From: Vallitalea sp.
Lineage (GTDB): Bacteria > Bacillota > Clostridia > Lachnospirales > Vallitaleaceae
NCBI GenBank assembly: GCA_025210235.1
Contig: JAOASG010000071.1
Coordinates: 1 to 64,000 of the forward strand
DNA: 64,000 bases
Direction of reading: 5' to 3'
The position numbers and the translations under genes are program-made. The notes beneath the pieces were generated by a model that was not told the origin of the DNA, did not search any database, and worked only from the letters and a program-made list of their open reading frames with translations. Positions 44,065-52,633 of the stretch are shown here, piece by piece (position 1 is the stretch's first letter; each line of letters begins with the position of its first letter).

Positions 44065-45724
44065 AAACTATAAATTTAAAATTCCCTTTCTAATTTTAAT
44101 AATAGCTGTAGTTGTTCTATTTACAAGTGGAACTGTATTAGCAAAAGAAGCAGAATTTCGTCTTGATATTGATAGTTTAAATATGCAAAAAGGAGTAAGT
44201 GCTAATCTAACATTCTCAATAATTAATGCTAATGGTAATAAATGTACAGATTTAGAAATTAAAGGATTAGAAAACTTTGAGGTGTTATCTAGGAGTCAAT
44301 CTAATTCTACACAAATAATTAACAATGATAGAACTACAACAATAAATATTAATTACATTATAATGCCAAAAAGTACAGGTAGTTATTCCCTTGAGGGTAG
44401 TCTGAAATATCAAGGGGATATTTATAAAACAAATGTTCTTAATATAAATGTTAGTGAAGGTACTAATGAATCAAATGAAGAAGCTGAAGATTTATTTCTT
44501 AAAACAACACTTTCATCTAAAGAAATATATTTTGGACAAAAAGTTGCTCTTACATATGAACTATATTCTAGATATAAAATTGAAGATTATGGTTTTTTAG
44601 ATGAGATAAATATTGATCAATTTATATTAAATGATGTTTCTAAAGATAAATTAAATGCAAATTATGCTTTTATTAATAATAATAAATATGTTAAATATGA
44701 AGCTAGAAAAATGTATTTATCACCTATAAAAACAGGTGATTTTACGATTCCTGAATATAATTTTCAAGCAAATGTAGGTACTGGAGATTTTTTTAGTTCT
44801 TCAAAACCTATGTATTTAAAAACTGATTCTAAAGAGTTAACGGTAAAACCGTTACCAATGCATAATAAACCAGTAGATTTTGACGGTATAGTTGGGGAGT
44901 TAAATATTGAAGCAACTTATGATAAAAATAAGATGAATTATGGAGATTCTTTAACACTTAAAGTAACAGCTTCAGGTAATTGCAATTTAGATAATTTAAG
45001 TAAGATAATAAAAGATGATATTCCAGGTTTTTCAGTTTATGAAACAGAAAAAGGTCTTGAGGAAAGTATTGATAATAATCAATATAATGCTAAAAAAGAA
45101 TTTGAAATTATATTAGTTCCAGAAAAAAATGGTGAACTAAATATAGATCCTATTTATATATCTTATTTTGATACAAAATCTGAAAGTTATAAAAAGGCAG
45201 AAATACCTGGTACAACAATTACTGTGACAGGTGATGTTCCAAAAGATCAACAACAAGGTCAAAAGCAATATAATAATCAAGAGACAGTTGCAATCGAAAA
45301 AGTAAAAATTGAACAGGTAAATTATGAAACAGATGATATAGATTATGTTAATTTAAGAATTAAAAAGAAGAATCTTATTGCTTTTTTAGTTATATTAATT
45401 ATTATTGTATTAGGAATTATAGTATTTTTATATACTAAGAAAAATAGACAAAAAGAAGATAGTGAACTAAAAGAAATATATAAGCAATTTAGAAATACAG
45501 ATGATATTAATGAGATATATAATATATTTAATAGTATGATTAAATATCGGTACAATATTAGTCTAAAAGCAAGTTCAAGAAGTACTATAAGGGATATTCT
45601 TGAAGAATATAATATTGCAAATGAAGTGCTAGATATTATGCATTATTTTGAAGTTGAAAAAGATAATAGGGATAGTAAATATTTAAAAGAAAAGATTAAT
45701 GAGGTGTATAAGATAATTAAATAA
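44054..45724 (+). CDS. batD: BatD-like oxygen-tolerance family protein
   Basis: This 556-residue protein has a signal peptide (about 1-30), several beta-sandwich repeats (EAEFRLDIDSLNMQKGVSANLTF; TLSSKEIYFGQKVALTYELY; ATYDKNKMNYGDSLTLKVTA), a TM near residues 444-462 and a short cytoplasmic helical C-terminus. This is the BatD layout. AAGGAGG precedes ATG 44054, which lies inside the end of batC. It is the last gene before a terminator. The biochemical role of Bat proteins is not settled. Confidence 0.86.
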   Translation: MIGKNYKFKIPFLILIIAVVVLFTSGTVLAKEAEFRLDIDSLNMQKGVSANLTFSIINANGNKCTDLEIKGLENFEVLSRSQSNSTQIINNDRTTTININYIIMPKSTGSYSLEGSLKYQGDIYKTNVLNINVSEGTNESNEEAEDLFLKTTLSSKEIYFGQKVALTYELYSRYKIEDYGFLDEINIDQFILNDVSKDKLNANYAFINNNKYVKYEARKMYLSPIKTGDFTIPEYNFQANVGTGDFFSSSKPMYLKTDSKELTVKPLPMHNKPVDFDGIVGELNIEATYDKNKMNYGDSLTLKVTASGNCNLDNLSKIIKDDIPGFSVYETEKGLEESIDNNQYNAKKEFEIILVPEKNGELNIDPIYISYFDTKSESYKKAEIPGTTITVTGDVPKDQQQGQKQYNNQETVAIEKVKIEQVNYETDDIDYVNLRIKKKNLIAFLVILIIIVLGIIVFLYTKKNRQKEDSELKEIYKQFRNTDDINEIYNIFNSMIKYRYNISLKASSRSTIRDILEEYNIANEVLDIMHYFEVEKDNRDSKYLKEKINEVYKIIK

Positions 45725-45744
45725 AACGTAGTACTTTGTTCACA

Positions 45745-45786
45745 TAAATCCTCATCCTATTAATTTATTTAGGATAAGGATTTTAT
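45745..45786 (+). terminator. Intrinsic terminator after batD
   Basis: AAATCCTCATCCTA pairs with TAGGATAAGGATTT with one mismatch and leads into TTTTATT. Confidence 0.8.
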
Positions 45787-45888
45787 TAAATACAAAAAAT
45801 TAAATAATATTATTTTGATAATTATTAGCTATATTAATGATATAATTGTATTGTGATTGTTAAAAATATTATTGAGGAGATGATGTGC

Positions 45889-46791
45889 TTGAAAATACAT
45901 AGATTAATTGGAATATTAAACGTATTATTACAAAAGGAGAAGGTTACAGCACCTTATCTTGCAGATAAATTTGAAGTTTCTAGAAGAACCATAAATAGAG
46001 ATATTGAAGATTTATGTATGGCTGGATTTCCTATTGTAACAATACAAGGGGTTAATGGTGGTATTACTATACAAGAAGGGTTTAAAATAGATAAAACTCT
46101 ATTTACAAGTGAAGAACTTAAGTCTATATTTGCAGGTCTTAATAGCCTAGATAGTATTTCTGAGACTCCACATTATAAACAAATTATTAATAAATTTTCT
46201 TGTTATAACGATAATTTTATTAATGGAAATGATATTCTTATTGATCTGTCTTCACATTATAAAAATTCTCTTTCCCCCAAAATATCTTTAATTAGACATG
46301 CAATTAAAAGTTCAAGAGTCATAGAATTTGATTATTTTAATCATTTAGGTGAGCAGAAACGATTAATTGAACCTTATATGGTTGTATTTCAATGGAAATC
46401 TTGGTATGTGTTTGGGTTTTGTTTAAAGAGTAAAGATTTTCGATTATTTAAGTTAAATCGTTTGTGGAATTTATCAGATACTAATGAAGAGTTTATTTCC
46501 CGAGATATATCTCCTAAAAAGCTAGAATTTAATAATTATTTTTCTGATGAAATAAAACTAGTAGCTATTTTTGATAAAAGTGAAAAATATCGTCTTATTG
46601 AAGAATACGGAGTTGATTGTTTTTCATATACAGTAGATAAAAAATTATATTTTGAGTTTCCATTTACTAATATGGACTATTTATTAAGATGGATACTAAG
46701 CTTTGGTGATAAAGTGGAAGTGATTGAACCTAAAGAGTTAATAGAAGAACTAAAATGTCAAGCTGAAAAAATTTTAAAGTATTATAAATAA
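45889..46791 (+). CDS. DeoR/HTH_11-WYL domain transcriptional regulator
   Basis: This 300-residue regulator has an N-terminal winged HTH (ADKFEVSRRTINRDIEDL; IVTIQGVNGGITI) and a C-terminal WYL domain (RVIEFDYFNHLGEQKRLIEPYMVVF; KSWYVFGFC; FRLFKLNRL). WYL domains are presumed ligand sensors. The start is uncertain: TTG 45889 has GAGGAG at 9 bases, while ATGs at 45880/45883 are too close to that site and the ORF opens further up. It stands alone between terminators and probably regulates a neighbour. Confidence 0.88.
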   Translation: MKIHRLIGILNVLLQKEKVTAPYLADKFEVSRRTINRDIEDLCMAGFPIVTIQGVNGGITIQEGFKIDKTLFTSEELKSIFAGLNSLDSISETPHYKQIINKFSCYNDNFINGNDILIDLSSHYKNSLSPKISLIRHAIKSSRVIEFDYFNHLGEQKRLIEPYMVVFQWKSWYVFGFCLKSKDFRLFKLNRLWNLSDTNEEFISRDISPKKLEFNNYFSDEIKLVAIFDKSEKYRLIEEYGVDCFSYTVDKKLYFEFPFTNMDYLLRWILSFGDKVEVIEPKELIEELKCQAEKILKYYK

Positions 46792-46860
46792 AACATGACA
46801 TACTTATGTCGTGTATACTATGATATTGTTTTCATATCAAATATATAGGATGGTGATCAT

Positions 46861-46977
46861 ATAGATAATATTGAATCAGAAATAATTATTGAGATGGTTA
46901 GAAATTCTGTAACTAAATACTGTAATGATATTACAGAAGAAAAAATGTATGGTGGTAATTTATATGTAGCTGTTTAA
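46861..46977 (+). pseudogene. Short ORF remnant lacking a start codon
   Basis: An open frame of 38 codons (IDNIESEIIIEMVRNSV ... GGNLYVAV, stop 46975) follows a ribosome-binding-like AGGATGGTGAT, but the expected start position reads ATA. An in-frame ATG at 46894 would give only 27 residues. It may be a gene with a mutated start or chance. No family recognised. Confidence 0.3.
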
Positions 46978-47004
46978 AAATATTTTATAGGAGATGAATA
47001 TTTT

Positions 47005-47394
47005 ATGAAGCTTGATGGATTTGGATTGTTTGTTAATAATATGGAAACTATGGTAAGGTTTTATACAGATGTACTTGGATTTGAGATAGACTGGAAAAAG
47101 GGTCAGGCAGATGTATATCTTATAAAAGATGATACGTTATTTTTAATGTATGGAAGAGATGATTTTGAAAAGATGACAAGTAGAAAGTATGAATATATAA
47201 AAGGATTTAATGGACATTATGAAATTGCTTTAAGTGTACCAACATTTGATGACGTAGATAAAGAATTTGATAGAATTGTAAAAATGGGAGGAGTACCTAT
47301 TTTAGAACCTGAAGATGAACCATGGGGGCAACGTACGTGTTATATAGCAGACCCAGAAGGAAATTTAGTTGAAATCGGATCGTTTAATAAGTAG
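47005..47394 (+). CDS. VOC/glyoxalase-superfamily protein
   Basis: This 129-residue protein has the two beta-alpha-beta-beta-beta modules of the VOC superfamily: NNMETMVRFYTDVLGFEIDW at the start and WGQRTCYIADPEGNLVEIGSF at the end, with the C-terminal Glu typical of the metal site. Family members include glyoxalase I, dioxygenases and drug-binding proteins; the substrate here is unknown. AGGAGATG precedes the ATG and a terminator follows. Confidence 0.88.
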   Translation: MKLDGFGLFVNNMETMVRFYTDVLGFEIDWKKGQADVYLIKDDTLFLMYGRDDFEKMTSRKYEYIKGFNGHYEIALSVPTFDDVDKEFDRIVKMGGVPILEPEDEPWGQRTCYIADPEGNLVEIGSFNK

Positions 47395-47427
47395 ATTTTA
47401 ATTATAATTAATTTCTTATTTGTTTTA

Positions 47428-47480
47428 GTCAAAATGACCTGCTAGATATTGCAGCAGGTTATTTTGACATATTTTTTTTA
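47428..47480 (+). terminator. Intrinsic terminator after the VOC gene
   Basis: TCAAAATGACCTGCT pairs with AGCAGGTTATTTTGA around a short loop, followed shortly by an eight-T tract. Confidence 0.85.
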
Positions 47481-47512
47481 TGCATTTAGTTGCAATTTGT
47501 AGACTTCTCAGA

Positions 47513-47620
47513 TTATTTGAATTTTGGACAATACCATGTTGAAAAATTATCTATTATGTTTTTTTCATCATCTTGATAAATAGTATCACCGCCATGTGGA
47601 ATTATAAACTTCAGTTTCAT
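47513..47620 (-). CDS. Small 35-residue ORF, possibly a remnant
   Basis: A minus-strand ORF beginning MKLKFIIPHGGDTIYQDDE, with GAGG a few bases upstream. It could be a real small protein or the decayed N-terminus of a longer gene; no downstream continuation is clear. Little can be said of its role. Confidence 0.3.
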   Translation of the reverse strand: MKLKFIIPHGGDTIYQDDEKNIIDNFSTWYCPKFK

Positions 47621-47664
47621 TAACAATCCTCTTTATTTATATTTACCAATAATACACCCTGAGT

Positions 47665-48318
47665 TTAATCAATAGTATCCTTAAATAGTATTTTTGCAAC
47701 TAGAGCCCAATTTGCTTTTTTTGCAGTAGCTTCTATAGTATCTTCTTGATGATACGAATTTACACTATTATCTATCGCCATTAATCCTATAACAGAGATT
47801 TCTTCATCATCAGAAGTAGTAAAAGGTTCTTGGTATACGTAAGGACTGAATGCATAATCACTTGGATAACGTTTGATATATTTACTTGAACTGCAAAAAC
47901 CAGTTTTTTTGGATAAAGAAGTTGTTAATAGAGTGGTTTTAGATATTTTTCCATCATCTAGTATAATGTCTTTTAAAGATATACTTAGTTCTCCATCAAA
48001 TACTGAATCGTCAAGAAGGTTAGCAAAATTACCCATTTTTTCTTTTACTTCGCCATTTTCCCATATTTCTAAATAAACATGAATATATTTTTTCTCACCT
48101 TTATAATCTATTTTTACACAACTAGAGTTAAGATGTAAATGTGGTTCTAATTTTTTATTGTTCTCATCAAATAAGGAACTTTGTGAAATAGTAACTTGAG
48201 TATCATCAGAATCACTAAAATCACCAGAATTAATAATAGTATCTTTTTTTGTAGAACAACTAATAAGAACCAATAAGCTTATAACACAAATAATAAATAA
48301 TTTCTTTTTCATTTCCAT
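47665..48318 (-). CDS. Lipoprotein of unknown function
   Basis: The 217-residue protein has a lipoprotein signal peptide ending LVLISC (Cys21), then a serine/aspartate-rich stretch and a beta-rich domain. The start is 48318 or 48312; both lie just after GAGGAG. It has no recognised family. An alternative upstream extension to 48366 lacks a ribosome binding site. It is transcribed alone on the minus strand. Confidence 0.6.
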   Translation of the reverse strand: MEMKKKLFIICVISLLVLISCSTKKDTIINSGDFSDSDDTQVTISQSSLFDENNKKLEPHLHLNSSCVKIDYKGEKKYIHVYLEIWENGEVKEKMGNFANLLDDSVFDGELSISLKDIILDDGKISKTTLLTTSLSKKTGFCSSSKYIKRYPSDYAFSPYVYQEPFTTSDDEEISVIGLMAIDNSVNSYHQEDTIEATAKKANWALVAKILFKDTID

Positions 48319-48366
48319 TAATCTCCTCGTATAATTATTTTGAATACTCCGATGTTTATTATACAC

Positions 48367-48687
48367 TAATTATATTTTATTTTGAAGTTTGATTTCCAAA
48401 ATTTAATAATTTATTATATAAAAGGACCAGAAAATGGTATTCAACCTAAGGATTTTATAACAGAAATTTACTTCCTAGTGAACTCATAAAAAGTCTATTG
48501 TTAAATGTAATAGTATATATAATGATGGATGGTTTAAGTATAACTATTTATTATATATATATTTTTATATGTTATAATTAAATAATATAGATTCAACTAA
48601 TAAGAGAATTTATTCAAAAAATACGTTATTGTTGCTGGGTAATGGATATTATAAAATTAGACTATAAATATAATAGGAGGATTTTAT
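48367..48687. other. Gene-free intergenic stretch
   Basis: About 320 bases between the divergent lipoprotein and HTH-methyltransferase genes. I see no convincing ORF or RNA. TATAAT at about 48574 could be the -10 element for the methyltransferase gene, without a clear -35. Confidence 0.4.
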
Positions 48688-49812
48688 ATGAAATCAGTTA
48701 AACTTACAATATCTGAATTAAGAAGAGAAAAAGGAGTAACTCAATCTGAACTAGCAGATTATCTAGGGGTATCATTTCAAGCAGTTAGTAAATGGGAAAA
48801 TGGAATATCAATGCCTGATATAATATTATTACCATTGCTTTCAGAATATTTTCAAGTATCTGTTGATGAAATTCTTGGACTTAAGCCATTAAGTAATAGA
48901 GAGTACATAGAAAGAGGAACTGATAAAAAAGAACATTGGGATAAAAAATTAGGTTATTTAAAAGATTCTAGAATAGGTTTTTGGAATGAAGATTATTTAG
49001 AATTTTTAGTTAATAAGGTTTGGAATATAACTAAACCTATTGACATTATAGATTTTGGTTGCGGATATGGATATTTAGGGATCATGCTACTAAAAATTTT
49101 GCCAACTGGGAGTACGTATACAGGAGTTGATATAAGTGATAAATTACTTGATGAAGCAAGAATCATTTTTAAAGATAGTGCATATAAAACAAAATTCATT
49201 AAAAGCGATTTAAATTCATTAAAAGTTAAAGAAAAATATGATATCGCGATTTGTCAAGCATTACTAAGGCATTTACCTAATCCAAAAGAAATATTAAAGA
49301 AAATGACAGATTCAGTAAAAATCGGAGGAATGGTAATTTGTGCTGAAATTAATAGAGAATTTGAGAATGTAGGATTATATATTAAAGGAATAGAGTATAA
49401 CTCGCTTAATAAAACATCAGTCTTAAAAAAATTTTGGAAAACAGAACTTGAATTAGAAGGAAGAGATTATTCAGTTGGTATAAAAGTTCCTTGTTATATG
49501 CAAGAATGTGGATTACATAATATTGATGTTAGAATAAATGATAAAGTTAATCTTATTAATCCATATGAAGATAAAAGCAAGTATAGTAAATTGTTAAATT
49601 CGCTGATAACAACAAATGAGTGGAATAGAATATTATCTGAGGATGAAAAGAAAGATATAATTGCCCTTTTTATGAATAGAGGATTAACAAGAACTGAAGC
49701 AGAAATATATTTAAAATCAGAGATGGACATTTGTCAGTTTATTATGAATAACAAAGACGATGCATTTATTCTTAAAACACATTGTTTATTAATTTCTTAT
49801 GGAACTAAATAA
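48688..49812 (+). CDS. Xre-type HTH fused to an SAM-dependent methyltransferase
   Basis: This 374-residue fusion has an N-terminal HTH_3 domain (TISELRREKGVTQSELADYLGVS; SKWENGISMPDI) covering about 65 residues. A class I methyltransferase follows, with motif I IIDFGCGYGYLGIML near residue 115, GVDISDKLLDEAR and an ICQALLRHLPNP-type motif IV. The target (small molecule, protein or nucleic acid) is unknown. TAGGAGG precedes the ATG. Confidence 0.88.
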   Translation: MKSVKLTISELRREKGVTQSELADYLGVSFQAVSKWENGISMPDIILLPLLSEYFQVSVDEILGLKPLSNREYIERGTDKKEHWDKKLGYLKDSRIGFWNEDYLEFLVNKVWNITKPIDIIDFGCGYGYLGIMLLKILPTGSTYTGVDISDKLLDEARIIFKDSAYKTKFIKSDLNSLKVKEKYDIAICQALLRHLPNPKEILKKMTDSVKIGGMVICAEINREFENVGLYIKGIEYNSLNKTSVLKKFWKTELELEGRDYSVGIKVPCYMQECGLHNIDVRINDKVNLINPYEDKSKYSKLLNSLITTNEWNRILSEDEKKDIIALFMNRGLTRTEAEIYLKSEMDICQFIMNNKDDAFILKTHCLLISYGTK

Positions 49813-49860
49813 ATATAATCAATAAAATATAAAGAGACAAACCCTGAGGAGGTTACACCA

Positions 49861-50340
49861 ATGGAGAATGAAAAATATTTGCAAGATATAATTGATATGT
49901 TTTGGAAAACATTTTTAAATGAAACAAATAGAAATAAAAAGACAAAGTATTTAGAGGTATTCCATTTTGAACTAACGGAAAAATGGGCTAATGAGTTATT
50001 ACGTTTGGTGTTAATTGGGCAGAAAAAAGCTACAGCAAGCAGTTTGTTTAGCTATGAAATTGAAGGTGAACGAATACCTGAGGTTGGTGATTTAAGTATT
50101 GTTACTGATTGGGAAGGTATTCCTCGATGTGTTATTGAAACGACTGACATAACAATAATTCCATTTTCGGATGTTACCTATGACATTTGCAAGCGTGAAG
50201 GTGAGGATGATACATTAAAATCATGGGTTGAGGGACATATTAATTTTTTTAAGGAAGAGGGAAAGCAAATAGGGTATGAGTTTAATGATGATATGCCAGT
50301 TGTGTTTGAAGATTTTAAAGTAGTATTTCAAGTAAATTAA
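49861..50340 (+). CDS. ASCH domain protein
   Basis: This 159-residue protein of the ASCH superfamily carries the signature LIGQKKATASSLFSYE and VGDLSIVTDWEGIPRCVIETTDI, followed by a helical tail. ASCH domains are RNA-related (PUA-like fold), and some members hydrolyse N4-acetylcytidine. GAGGAGG precedes the ATG. It probably shares a transcript with the fructokinase gene that follows 25 bases later. Confidence 0.88.
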   Translation: MENEKYLQDIIDMFWKTFLNETNRNKKTKYLEVFHFELTEKWANELLRLVLIGQKKATASSLFSYEIEGERIPEVGDLSIVTDWEGIPRCVIETTDITIIPFSDVTYDICKREGEDDTLKSWVEGHINFFKEEGKQIGYEFNDDMPVVFEDFKVVFQVN

Positions 50341-50365
50341 TTAAATTATAGGAGGTGGTTTTGCA

Positions 50366-51340
50366 ATGTCGAAATTAATTACAATAGGCGAAGCTTTAAT
50401 TGACTTTATACCTAGCCAAAAAGGGTGTAAGTTAAAAGATGTAGATAGTTTTATAAAGTCTCCAGGAGGAGCGCCTGCTAATGTTGCAGCATGTGCATCG
50501 TGTTTAGGTGGAAAGGCAAAATTTATATCAAAATTAGGGAAGGATGCTTTTGGTGATTTTTTAATAGATGTATTGGAGTCTGTTAATGTCGATGCCACAG
50601 ATGTACTTAGAACTAATGAAGCTAATACTGGGCTAGCTTTTGTATCATTAAAGGACAATGGAGAAAGAGATTTTTCCTTTTATCGAAATCCTAGTTCGGA
50701 TATGCTTTTGGATAAAGTAGAAATTAATAAATCATGGTTTGATAATGGAGATATATTACATTTTTGTTCAGTAGATCTAGTTGAAGCACCAGTTAAATAT
50801 GCTCATTTACAAGCTATTGAGTATGCTTCTCAAGAGAACTTAATAATTAGTTTTGACCCTAATGTCAGACTTCCTTTATGGGATGATGAAGATAATTGCA
50901 GACAAACTATAAATGAGTTTATACCTTATGCTCATATAATTAAAATTAGTGATGAAGAACTAGAATTTATTACAGGTATTGAAGATGAAAATAGAGCTTT
51001 AGAAAGTCTGTTTGATGGAAATGTTAGAATGGTAATATACACGAAAGGAAAAGAAGGTGTTACTGCTATTACAAAAAATAGTAATGTAACTTCAAAAGGG
51101 TTTGTTGTAAGTCCAGTGGATACTACTGGAGCAGGAGATTCATTTATTGGCTCTTTTTTATACCAATTATTAGATAAAAAGATAAATATTGAAGAGTTAG
51201 ATAAGATAAGAGATGATGATTTGAAAGAAATGCTCACTTTTTCTAATGCTTGCGCAGCTATAGTGGTTAGTAAAAAAGGAGTTATAAATATAATACCAAG
51301 TAAAAATGATGTAATACAATTTATAAAAGATAATTCATAA
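50366..51340 (+). CDS. PfkB-family carbohydrate kinase, probable fructokinase
   Basis: This 324-residue kinase has ITIGEALIDFIPS at the start, the sugar-binding SPGGAPANVAACAS (PfkB signature 1), and the C-terminal ATP and catalytic motif VDTTGAGDSFIGSFL (signature 2). It should phosphorylate fructose or a related sugar. AGGAGGTGG precedes the ATG. A strong terminator follows. Confidence 0.92.
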   Translation: MSKLITIGEALIDFIPSQKGCKLKDVDSFIKSPGGAPANVAACASCLGGKAKFISKLGKDAFGDFLIDVLESVNVDATDVLRTNEANTGLAFVSLKDNGERDFSFYRNPSSDMLLDKVEINKSWFDNGDILHFCSVDLVEAPVKYAHLQAIEYASQENLIISFDPNVRLPLWDDEDNCRQTINEFIPYAHIIKISDEELEFITGIEDENRALESLFDGNVRMVIYTKGKEGVTAITKNSNVTSKGFVVSPVDTTGAGDSFIGSFLYQLLDKKINIEELDKIRDDDLKEMLTFSNACAAIVVSKKGVINIIPSKNDVIQFIKDNS

Positions 51341-51377
51341 TTTTGGTAATAATATATAAAAAATTAATGATATTAAT

Positions 51378-51447
51378 AAATACGTATAAGATTTTATAGT
51401 AGTAAATTTTTAAGCTACTACAAAAGATAAATACGTATTTTTTTATT
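51378..51447 (+). terminator. Intrinsic terminator after the fructokinase gene
   Basis: AAATACGTAT and ATACGTATTT form the base of a long stem with an inner TAGTAG/CTACTA hairpin, ending in seven T. Confidence 0.8.
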
Positions 51448-51573
51448 TCTTATAGAAAATTATCGAATTTATGAAATTAGATAGGAACATTCTCATTTAC
51501 ACACAGGAAATTTGCCTAACTGATAAATATGTATAAGATATGTGTTAGCTTTTCTTACATTTGTATCTCATAT

Positions 51574-51611
51574 GTTATATCATATGTTGTGTGTTATATC
51601 ATATGTTGTGT
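51574..51611. repeat. Perfect 19-bp tandem duplication
   Basis: GTTATATCATATGTTGTGT occurs twice head to tail (51574-51592 and 51593-51611), directly abutting the -35 element of the padR promoter. It could be a regulator binding site or slippage product. Confidence 0.9.
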
Positions 51612-51639
51612 TGACTTATTATAGTAATATTGTTATAAT
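51611..51639 (+). promoter_or_regulatory. Sigma-A promoter of the padR-fetAB-like operon
   Basis: TTGACT (51611-51616) and TATAAT (51634-51639) are separated by exactly 17 bases; transcription should start near 51646. Confidence 0.88.
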
Positions 51640-51649
51640 ATCAAAAATA

Positions 51650-51668
51650 GATATCGAAATACGATATC
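51650..51668. promoter_or_regulatory. Dyad operator, probable PadR binding site
   Basis: GATATCG-AAATA-CGATATC is a perfect 7-base inverted repeat starting at about +4 of the predicted transcript. PadR proteins commonly bind dyads at their own promoter, so autorepression is likely but unproven. Confidence 0.65.
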
Positions 51669-51695
51669 GGAGCACGATGCAAAGAGGAGATTTAT

Positions 51696-52022
51696 ATGAA
51701 AGAAAAAATAATACGAAAACTATTTTTAGGATTTATTGAAATACATATTTTATATCATGCAAAAAAAGAGCCAATTTATGGAACTTGGATGATAAATGAA
51801 TTAGAAGAACATGGTTATAAAATTAGTCCAGGTACTATATACCCCTTGTTAAATAGAATGCAAAGAGATGGATTATTAGTTAAGACAGAAAAAAACGTTG
51901 ATGGAAGAATAATTAAATATTATAGAACTACACAACTTGGAGAAGAAATTTTATATGAAGCAACTCAAAAAGCGTTTCAGTTAACACATGAAATTGAGGA
52001 AAAGGGTGATTCTTATGATTGA
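51696..52022 (+). CDS. PadR-family transcriptional regulator
   Basis: This 108-residue regulator has a PadR winged helix: IHILYHAKKEPIYGTWMINEL, then the hallmark ISPGTIYPLLNRMQRDGLL and RIIKYYRTTQLGEE. The C-terminal helix for dimerisation is short. AGAGGAG precedes the ATG. It overlaps the ATPase gene by 8 bases, so it very probably controls its own operon through the dyad upstream. Confidence 0.93.
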   Translation: MKEKIIRKLFLGFIEIHILYHAKKEPIYGTWMINELEEHGYKISPGTIYPLLNRMQRDGLLVKTEKNVDGRIIKYYRTTQLGEEILYEATQKAFQLTHEIEEKGDSYD

Positions 52023-52629
52023 AATAAAAAATATTCATCTAAGTTTTAATAATACGGTTATATTTAATAATTATAGTATGAAAATTGAAAAAGGAGAAAA
52101 AGTACTAATAAAAGCATCTTCAGGTAAAGGAAAATCTACATTATTTAAAACATTATTAGGTTTTCAAAAATTAGATAAAGGAGATATTTTTATTAATGGA
52201 AAGAAATTGGGCAAAAGTAATATGAATTATTATCGTAGGAATATAGGGTATGTAAGTCAAGATGTAGAACTTGCAAATAGGAATGTATGGGATTATATTA
52301 CACAAGTATTTAATTATAAATATAATAGACATATTAAAATTACAAAAGATCAAGTTATAGATATTGCTAATTATTTTATGTTGCAACCAGACATATTAGA
52401 TAAAGAAATAATTCAGCTTTCAGGAGGAGAAAGACAAAGATTAGGGTTGATTATATGTATTTTATTAGATAGAAATATATGGCTTCTTGATGAGGTTACT
52501 TCTGGATTAGATGAAGAAACAAAAAAGAGGGTAGTAGAATATGTTTTAAATTTGGATAAGACGATATTAATAATTTCGCATGATAATATTTGGTGTGAAA
52601 ATGATATTGTTAGAATTGAGGAGTGGTAA
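52015..52629 (+). CDS. ABC ATP-binding protein (FetA-like)
   Basis: This 204-residue ATPase has Walker A SSGKGKSTLF (an atypical first part), signature LSGGERQRLG, Walker B IWLLDEVTSGLD and the switch His in IISHDNIW. The short length and the FetB-type permease that follows match FetA. The E. coli FetAB pair exports iron and aids oxidative-stress resistance. The start at 52015 follows GAGGAAAAGGGTG. Confidence 0.86.
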   Translation: MIEIKNIHLSFNNTVIFNNYSMKIEKGEKVLIKASSGKGKSTLFKTLLGFQKLDKGDIFINGKKLGKSNMNYYRRNIGYVSQDVELANRNVWDYITQVFNYKYNRHIKITKDQVIDIANYFMLQPDILDKEIIQLSGGERQRLGLIICILLDRNIWLLDEVTSGLDEETKKRVVEYVLNLDKTILIISHDNIWCENDIVRIEEW

Positions 52630-52633
52630 ATAA

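Noticed and set aside
50341-50658. Minus-strand ORF opposite the fructokinase gene
   Set aside because: Fully covered by a kinase with intact PfkB motifs on the plus strand; no ribosome binding site or family match.
51574-51611. CRISPR-like array
   Set aside because: Only two directly adjacent 19-base units without spacers; no other CRISPR-like repeat or cas gene is visible in the window.
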